This document shows positions 32,422-64,000 of a DNA stretch of 64,000 bases, one piece after another; the first letter of the stretch is position 1, and every line of letters begins with the position of its first letter. The position numbers were made by a program, and so were the translations under genes. This DNA is from Mesostigma viride (taxonomy: Eukaryota; Streptophyta; Mesostigmatophyceae; Mesostigmatales; Mesostigmataceae). The notes beneath the pieces were generated by a model. It did not search any database, was not told the DNA's origin, and was given only the letters and a program-made list of their open reading frames with translations. The stretch is taken from contig RPFO01000985.1 in assembly GCA_009746045.1 (NCBI GenBank), forward strand, positions 32,766 to 96,765. The letters run 5' to 3'.

Positions 32422-33453
32422 GGTGAAGTAACTACATATGTCAAATATAATCCTCATTTGACTGCTGTCCTCGATCTACTGTAATTAATGGCAGATCGAC
32501 AAGGTGGTACGTAGTGTAGCTGGCATTGCATGCAGTACATATGTATATATAGAGGCCCTGAGCTCTAGTCTCTTCATGATCGACATCGATCACATGAACC
32601 TTCTAAGTAAGCAGATGCACAGGTATCTTGAAGACAGTGTGTGGTGCCTCTTGGCCTGATGCAAATCGTTGCTATGTTCTGATCAGACACTCCGCAAAGG
32701 TGAAAACCTTTGCGTTCAGTGCCAGGCCGCGGAAAACGCGGAAAACGCGATCTGCAAATGAATCCGACCGGAATCGAACTGGGGACCTCTCGCACCAATT
32801 TTGCTGACTATAGGACGGACGTCTCCGGTTACCATGGCATCGCCAACTTACACCTACAGTTATCCGCAAAAGTTCTCCTGTCCGGGGAGTGATGCAAGCC
32901 TTTCGGATTTGGTACTAGATAAATCACTCGAGATCTGTGTGTAGGAGTACTACACACGTTGCTATGTGTTTATATACACATCCAACGTATGTACACGTTC
33001 GATTGCATGCACAACTTTATACATAGACTTGTTTTGTATGCACTCAGCACTGCATTGATTCAACTCGAAGTCATAATTACAGCACGGTAATGGCTATCGG
33101 AGGCCGGACTGTATACGTCGTGCTGCCTCTGCATATTTGATCAAAATGGCAAGGAGCTGGCAACACGTACATTCCATGCTCCGGATTCTTCAGGATTTCT
33201 GGTTTGCGCTGGTTGTCTCTTTGACATTCATTTGGTTTTAAACATGGGTGACATTAATAAGCATGGGCATGCATCTGCACAATTCAGCCTGAATTACCCC
33301 TAACCCCAAGGCAACGCAAGTTCCCCGCTTGAATGTCTGTCCAGCTCTTCCACGATGGATCCTGGTTGGCATGTTGGTTTGCACCAGGGATTCTGGGCTA
33401 GGGACTGCTATAAGTGGAGTTGTATGGCCCATGCAGCTTTGCATGTGCGGTCT
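32422..33453. other. Intergenic; tRNA-like segment and hairpins, 3' flank of RING-PHD gene
   Basis: On the minus strand 32845-32765 reads TGGTAACCGGAG ... GGTCCCCAGTTCGATTCCGG. The second part fits a B-box/T-loop (GTTCGATTCC) and the first weakly fits an A-box, but the T stem and acceptor stem do not pair, so a degenerate tRNA or SINE head is more likely than a tRNA gene. A perfect hairpin GCAAAGG-TGAAAA-CCTTTGC lies at 32695-32714. The remainder is AT-rich. Confidence 0.35.
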
Positions 33454-43114
<9,661 letters not shown>

Positions 43115-43316
43115 GGCGTTGTCCTTGCCTCACGACCCGTTTTTCCTACTGCGTAGCTTTGGGCTCTCCATACCTTGCTAACCAGGCATGTCGTGAGCTG
43201 GTAGGAGACATTATTACTGCATGTAAGTAGCGGGAAGCGACATGCTGACAACGGCGGGACATCAACCAACTACATTCTCTGAAATTGCTGGTCCCCGGCG
43301 CCCGCCTAACGGCCGC

Positions 43317-43508
43317 TCATGACCAGTACCTTTGCGCCATGTAAATACCCCAGAATAGGACGTTTATAACAACTGCCAGCCACAGCCATAGCTTAGCAGG
43401 GAACACAATTTGCTTCTCAGGCTCGGCAGCGGGCTCGCCAGTGTCCAAATCTATGGCATGGGATGCGTCACGCTTGCCTCGGTTGGAAAGGCCTGCTCCT
43501 GCAACCAT
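43317..43508 (-). CDS. Possible 63-aa single-pass membrane protein
   Basis: From ATG 43508: MVAGAGLSNRGKRDASHAID, LDTGEPAAEPEKQIV, then a hydrophobic segment KLWLWLAVVINVLFWGIYMA and AQRYWS-stop. One predicted transmembrane helix ends near the C-terminus. An upstream ATG at 43550 would add 14 residues, but CGCTCAG/GGTAAG there also looks like an acceptor, so an upstream exon is possible. It lies 200 bp upstream of the RING-PHD start, same strand. Family not recognised. Confidence 0.4.
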   Translation of the reverse strand: MVAGAGLSNRGKRDASHAIDLDTGEPAAEPEKQIVFPAKLWLWLAVVINVLFWGIYMAQRYWS

Positions 43509-44599
43509 CTTACCCTGAGCGATGAACAGGATGACGTTACCAGTGCTCAACAGTCGCTTGATGCACCCTGCTTACTGCACCACCCGGTTAGTGCCATCTT
43601 TCAAACACGGCATTTCTAACTGAGCCAGGACGACCTGCAGTTTGCAGTAATGCCCCATTGCAATTAGCCTGCTTTCCTGGACTTCGTCGAAAACCGTTTG
43701 CTTCCTTCCGCAGCTCCGTCGGGAAAAAAAAAAAACAAGGAGCTTTGCAGGCACGCGGTCCAGGCGGTAAAATCAACAACTTGCAAAGCCGCCTTTGCGA
43801 TATTCACCGTTGCAGTTATTACATGACCATCTCATGGACCAGGTCGGCCATTGCGGAAGTTTACGGCAGACACATGCGCGAGTCGACAGTGAAATGAGTG
43901 AATGCTCCAGATCACGAGTGTAGAACCGCGGGAAGCGCAGGAGGCGCAGGAGGCGCTGCGAGGCAAAGTGGTTACTGGCATCTTTCCCGTATACCTACTT
44001 TGCCGTGCGGCACCCCGAAGCGGGCACGTCGGGAGTCGGGACCCGCCGACGTCCTAACTCGGCGGAAGTCCTGCGCCCGGGGTCAAGATACGCCCGAGGT
44101 GGGCGTCGGGAGTCGGGCCTCAGCCGGGGAGAGCGGACATCAGTCATGAGTGCTCACGAGTCTAGAGTCACGACCATGGCAAAGACCACCTTGATTTGAC
44201 GGTCGGGTCGGTCACGACCGACTCTGTACGCGGGTACCTAAGTGTGTATAATGTCCATGAATGTCTGAGTGTACACTGGCATCCTATCTCTTTGATACAA
44301 CTGAATGTATGCATTCGGATTCAGTTCCAGATTTCTGGCATGCGCTGGTTGTCTCTTTGATATGATGTATGCATTCTTTAGTCCTCGGCCCTCTAGTGCT
44401 CATCAAGTCCTCAAGCGGCCGACTAAGATCGGTTGTAGTTGCCCCCCTAATGAAGGGACACGCGTCGGCATTAAAATCGAGTGTAAAGTACATTTGTGAA
44501 ACGAACTGAAGGTCTGTTCAAAGCACATGCTGGGTCTAGTATAAGTGTATCCATGGCTCGACTGTATCAGTACTAGCTAGTGCATTTTGCGTATACTAC
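43509..44599. other. Intergenic, no gene recognised
   Basis: Contains an A12 run at 43725-43736, a GC-rich patch with two copies of GTCGGGAGTCGGG (44027 and 44106), and at 44331-44364 a copy of the motif GCGCTGGTTGTCTCTTTGA also found at 33194-33229 and 45291-45315. Confidence 0.4.
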
Positions 44600-44850
44600 T
44601 CTCTGCTGAGAAGCCATGCCCTAGCCATTGTTCAATAGCCATGCATGATGATCTTCCACCCTATGTCCGCATGCACCTTAGGTGCTGGAATACATATAGT
44701 GGTGCAGACCTGTGCACTTTGTGCATGCACCCGAAGCAGGTGTAGTTTACACCCTACCCTAGTGCAGGAAGTAGCCCATAATGTATTACAAGCCACATGC
44801 CCAGGCTTCTCAGGGATCGTATGTGCTACATGTACTCCCAACGGAGATAT
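44600..44850 (+). mobile_element. Non-LTR element S, copy 4, degenerate
   Basis: Shares GCTGAGAAGCCATGCCCTAG, ATGATGATCTTCC, GAAGTAGCCCA-AATGTATTA and GTGCTACATGTACTCCCAAC with copies 2 and 3. The hairpin is at 44834-44847 with the last stem base changed. It lacks an ATTA tail. This copy runs straight from the upstream part to the 3' end, showing the S 3' UTR without the LINE insertion. Confidence 0.7.
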
Positions 44851-44965
44851 GTTACATGCAATTTACTTCAAAGAAATTTAATTTGAAGAAAAGTTGGTTG
44901 GTCAAATAAAACACACGGACCCAAGTTAGTGAGGTGAATGAAGGTAGTATTAAAGTATACTCAGA

Positions 44966-45031
44966 TTACAATGAGGTAGACATGTACAAGATGCCTTCAA
45001 TGCACATGGATCAAATGAAAACGTGCTTACA
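44966..45031 (-). terminator. Candidate poly(A) signals TGTAA for NDUFAF5
   Basis: On the minus strand TTGTAAGC (45027-45031 core) and TTGTAATC (44966-44970 core) lie about 90 and 150 bp after the NDUFAF5 stop. TGTAA is the known polyadenylation signal of chlorophyte green algae. The choice between them is open. Confidence 0.45.
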
Positions 45032-45117
45032 ATGAGTCATAGTCTCATAGACGATGATGGATCAGGTGATTGGGACTGATGATCAGATCTGAGTTCAGCG
45101 ACTGTTGGTTCATTACG

Positions 45118-60407
<15,290 letters not shown>

Positions 60408-60458
60408 GGCACGTAAGGAATCCAGAGCCTTCGTTTCCCTTACAACGTGGTCCAACAA

Positions 60459-60963
60459 AAATGTTATTCCAACATCTTTCTGTTCTGCCAGGTAACTGTT
60501 GCTTTTGAAATTGTACAGATTGATGGGCGATGCAAATCATCGACTTATAAAAGGCTTTATATGATTTGTTTTTGAGATATACATTATTTCTTACTGAGTT
60601 ATTTCAAAGTAATGAATGTAGTAAGCATGTTTTCCGTGGTCGCGCTCCGTGGTTGCAACGTCTCCATCGCCTTCTATGCTAGCCTTCCATGTGAAGGACA
60701 CGCGGCATCTCGACGTCGCGTTTGCTGGACACAGGACGAGCATTAGTGTGTCTGCTGCACTGCAGTGAGTGCAGTCCTGTCTGCACTGAACAGCGGCACT
60801 GAACAGCGGGCACGCGGAGGGCGTAACGTAAGAAAGTCGTTGGTTGAGTACCGTTGGTATTGAATTAAATACGTTGGCCTGTAATACCAGGGAAAAAAAA
60901 ACTAGGAAAACGCATCATAATCAAGTAACGTGCGTGTTTGCAACTTGCCCGTTGAAACTCTAC
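60459..60963. other. Upstream of NDUFAF5, no gene recognised
   Basis: Likely holds the promoter of the minus-strand NDUFAF5 gene, but no clear TATA element was found. Contains short repeats (CACTGAACAGCGG twice near 60785) and an A8 run. Confidence 0.4.
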
Positions 60964-61172
60964 GGCGGAGCCAATTTTCGGAAGAACCTCACCCTTATGG
61001 TTGCAAATTAGGGACAAATTCGGTGGATGGATGTATGTATGTATGTATGTATGGATGGATGGATGGATTGACGGATTTTCATCCCCTATTCCTATGTTTT
61101 CTCACGTGTACGGCCTTATAAGCTTCGCCAATTCTGGCGAACCTAACGGTTCTTCCGAAAATTGGCTCCGCC
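60964..61172. mobile_element. 209-bp fold-back element
   Basis: Perfect 25-bp inverted repeats at both ends (GGCGGAGCCAATTTTCGGAA outermost), with CGCCAATTCTGGCG just inside the right end. The middle holds ATGT/ATGG microsatellite units (61028-61070). No target duplication is evident. Confidence 0.7.
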
Positions 61173-61640
61173 AGATAAACATTTCGACGCGAGCTGCGTG
61201 TGTCCGCTGCAGGGTTTATTCATACATTATTCGGTGTATCCCGTTATATCATGATGCCTCCTATGCCTCTCATTGCTGCTGTTTATCTGCGAGATTGGTT
61301 CTCGCATGATTCCGTTGAACCTGTTCTCCCGTATTGCCGGGAAGTTATTAACAAAAGTGGCGATATCCGTTACCAGGCGCAGGTTACCAGTGGTCGCGTG
61401 CCCGTGCGCGGCATGACGGGCACGTTCGGTAGACGACTGATTAGAAGCGTTTCAGCTAGTCTGCAGCAAAGTTCGTGAGGATGCATCGGCAGCGGGTTTT
61501 GACAAGGCTGCTACGAATCCGATGGTGAAGTTGTACAATATTGTCCACGGTTGGTACAGTCGATGCATCCCTTTCCTGTGCTCGGTAAACGTATCTTATG
61601 CCATTCGCTAGCTAATGCACCGCTATTAGCTTATCTTTTT
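61173..61640 (+). other. Coding-like stretch of uncertain status
   Basis: A plus-strand frame (61200-61478) reads MPLIAAVYLRDWFSHDSVEP, CREVINKSGDIRYQAQVTSG, RVPVRGMTGTFGRRLIRS. A second frame continues at about 61459-61560 (VREDASAAGFDKAATNPMVK). It could be part of the same gene as the acidic exon downstream. Not recognised. Confidence 0.35.
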
Positions 61641-61660
61641 GCTGCTATATTGCACAGGCG

Positions 61661-62096
61661 TCCTCGAGGACCAGCCGCAGCAACGACAGGAGGAGGCGTC
61701 AAGTGAGGACTCAGCAGACGCCGAGGAGAACGAGGACGACGAGGAGGCCGGGGAGGACAACGAGAAGGACGGGGCTCTTGAGGACGACGAGGAAGAGGAG
61801 GCGGGAGAGGAGGAGTGGGGCGACGGCGGCGTACAGGAAGAGGAGCAGGCGGAGGAGGAGGGAGGCGACAAGAGGGAAGTGGCCAACGACGAGCAGGGGG
61901 GGGGCGAGGAGAAGGACGGGGCCGGCCACGACAATGACGAGGAAGAGGAGCAGGCGGAGGAGGAAGAGATGGGCGGCGGTGGCGTACTGCAAGAGGAGCA
62001 GGAGGAGGAGGAGGGAGGTGACGTGAGGAAGGACGTACAACGACGAGGAGGAGGAGGAGGAGGAGGACGCGGCCGAGGAGCTGGAGCTGGGGGAAG
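61661..62096 (+). CDS. Putative acidic low-complexity exon
   Basis: Acceptor ATTGCACAG/GCGTCCTCG at 61660/61661, then VLEDQPQQRQEEASSEDSAD and a Glu/Asp-rich stretch. A one-base frame change near 62028-62035 keeps the acidic character (YNDEEEEEEDAAEELELGE) up to donor GGGGAAG/GTGAGT at 62096/62097. Unchanged amino-acid bias on both sides of the shift suggests a base error. Family unknown. Confidence 0.4.
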
Positions 62097-62099
62097 GTG

Positions 62100-63426
62100 A
62101 GTACGACGAGCCAAGGTAGCTATAAAATATTGATAAGCATTCCTCCCCTTGGAGTGGCTGACGCGGGGGAGGCAGCTTGGAAGTCAAGTTTGGCAGCATA
62201 GACTTCTTGAGGTTGAGGCACAACACTTGGGTTTGCTTGTTGTAAGTTTGATTGGCCTGAAAATGTGGAGTAATAAATCGTAGGGGGGTGGCTGTGATAG
62301 TTCCTCGTGAACCGGGTTATGTTGATGGGGTTACGTTGATGTCATGCCAAGAACTTTTGTACCTTCATTCAGGGTATACTTTGAGAATGCAGATTGTTAC
62401 ACCTAGATCAATTCTGCCTTGGACGGTGAATGTCAAGAGGGGGTGAAGAAACTGACAAGTAGGCATCCAGGCAGGCATGAGGACACGCACTCAGCAAGCA
62501 AGCAGGGAGGCAAGCAAGGAAGTGTGTGGACAGGGCTGAGCTAGATATGTAGGCGTACAAGAGTGCCCACCACAAGTACATGTATGTGCAACACGGTACG
62601 TTGTTAATGTTATGAAGGCATATATGCAGTGTCATGAACACGCCTAACTATATACCTGCTTCCGTCCATGCGTGTGTCCGTGTGCATCCCTTTTTTCGTG
62701 CAGTCGAGTTATCCTCCATGTTGGGCAACCTCGCCCTTCATGGTGAGGCAAACAATTGTTTATAATGAGCTGTATTCGTGGCGCAAGAACTTTTGTGCAA
62801 TTGTTGCCCCCCCTTAAATTTAGTCCTTAATTGCTGCTAACGAAACCAGTCCACTTTTTTTGTTTCTTAGTCGTGGCGACGCAATTTAGCATGGCCGACG
62901 TCGTACGCGAAATGCATTACCTAAAATTAATCATCACGGACCCAGCATGTAGTTTGCTGTTTGGGTACGTATGGGGGTAAGAAGAGCCTTTAATGTTTTC
63001 ACTTTCCTTTTTGCTCACAGCATGCCTTGCCATTTCCAACCAACGGTATGACCGTTGTCCTCCCGGGCTTGGACTAATATGTTTGTATCTTTACATATGA
63101 TGCTGGTCATGTTTAGGATCTCGTGTCTTTTTTCTCTCCATCATGAGGCCCCTTGCACGCATTCTAGACCACCATATGAAAAGTGTGATTACTCTTCTAG
63201 TTTCAAGAGTGTGGTTCTCGTGGTCTGAAAGCCGTGTGCATGAGTTCTGGAGATGAAGTGGGAGGATTTCCCTGAACAAAATCTAATAAGTGCTAATATT
63301 GAATAATACTTAGTTGGTACGTTATAGTTACATGAGTTTGACTTTTTGTGGCGTGGCGGTTTAGATAATAGTAATGATGATAGATAGCGCAACTATTACT
63401 GGTTAATAACGAGCCCTCCTTACATC
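62100..63426. other. No gene recognised
   Basis: Unique AT-richer sequence with a short GGCAGGCA/AGCAAGCA cluster at 62460-62520. No terminal repeats, RNA genes or conserved frames seen. Confidence 0.4.
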
Positions 63427-63972
63427 GGAGGGAGGGAGGGAGGGAGGGAGGGAGGGAGGGAGGGAGGGAGGGAGGGAGGGAGGGAGGGAGGGAGGGAGGG
63501 AGGGAGGGAGGGAGGGAGGGAGGGAGGGAGGGAGGGAGGGGGGAGGGAGGGAGGGAGGGAGGGAGGGAGGGAGGGAGGGAGGGAGGGAGGGAGGGAGGGA
63601 GGGAGGGAGGGAGGGAGGGAGGGAGGGAGGGAGGGAGGGAGGGAGGGAGGGAGGGAGGGAGGGAGGGAGGGAGGGAGGGAGGGAGGGAGGGGGGAGGGAG
63701 GGAGGGAGGGAGGGAGGGAGGGAGGGAGGGAGGGAGGGAGGGAGGGAGGGAGGGAGGGAGGGAGGGAGGGAGGGAGGGAGGGAGGAGGGAGGGAGGGAGG
63801 GAGGGAGGGAGGGAGGAGGGAGGGAGGGAGGAGGGAGGGAGGGAGGGAGGGAGGGAGGAGGGAGGAGGGAGGGAGGGAGGAGGAGGGAGGGAGGGAGGGA
63901 GGGAGGGAGGGAGGGAGGGAGGAGGGAGGGAGGGAGGGAGGGAGGAGGGAGGGAGGGAGGGAGGGAGGGAGG
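63427..63972. repeat. (GGGA)n microsatellite
   Basis: About 130 GGGA copies; perfect to about 63780, then increasingly broken by GGA units. Followed immediately by the complementary CTTCCCTCCCTACCCTCCCC at the window end. Confidence 0.97.
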
Positions 63973-64000
63973 CTTCCCTCCCTACCCTCCCCTCCTTCCT

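Noticed and set aside
32765-32845. A tRNA gene on the minus strand
   Set aside because: A B-box-like GTTCGATTCC is present, but the T and acceptor stems do not pair and no anticodon arm could be drawn. Kept only as a tRNA-like segment.

Overview
The window is nuclear DNA of a eukaryote, most likely a green alga. It contains multi-exon genes with GT-AG introns, a Ty3/gypsy chromovirus with a chromodomain, a Ty1/copia remnant, LINE fragments, a CACTA-type DNA transposon and many micro- and minisatellites. The decoded NDUFAF5-like and RING-PHD proteins resemble land-plant and green-algal versions, and two TGTAA motifs (the chlorophyte poly(A) signal) follow the NDUFAF5 stop. The species cannot be named from sequence alone. 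No rRNA, confident tRNA, CRISPR array or bacterial operon was seen.

Left half (1-33 kb): repeats in repeats. Positions 3-1590 are a Ty1/copia reverse transcriptase/RNase H remnant split by a 493-bp inverted-repeat element. From 5.4 to 26.2 kb lies a datable nest. Repeat R (6012-6443) was hit by a 5'-truncated LINE (6444-7916, 9-bp target duplication). Two bases further on it was hit by a CACTA element (7928-24465), which was itself hit by a chromovirus (14977-24430, 5-bp duplication, LTRs differing by 2 substitutions and 2 indels). R resumes at 24466-24499. A second, uninterrupted copy of R at 25569-26034 shows the empty site. A 2.6-kb (TTG)n array follows, then a second nest in which a LINE copy and a SINE-like copy have both inserted into an older non-LTR element called S here.

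Right half (33-64 kb): two large intron-rich genes on the minus strand, decoded here from splice sites. (1) A PHRF1-like RING-PHD protein, 43114 to 33454, whose introns carry (CT)n/(CCCT)n/(TG)n, a 28-bp minisatellite, (AGCC)n and (ACG)n. (2) The mitochondrial complex I assembly factor NDUFAF5, 60407 to 45118: 11 exons and 391 codons, all phases consistent, with introns holding a 5-kb 13-bp satellite, (GATA)n, (ACGC)n and several 28-, 48- and 56-bp minisatellites. A possible 63-aa membrane protein gene lies next to the RING-PHD gene. A plus-strand acidic exon and a (GGGA)n array end the window.

Many reading-frame breaks in the young chromovirus, and one in the RING-PHD gene, are single-base losses in homopolymers. 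They look like assembly errors rather than decay.
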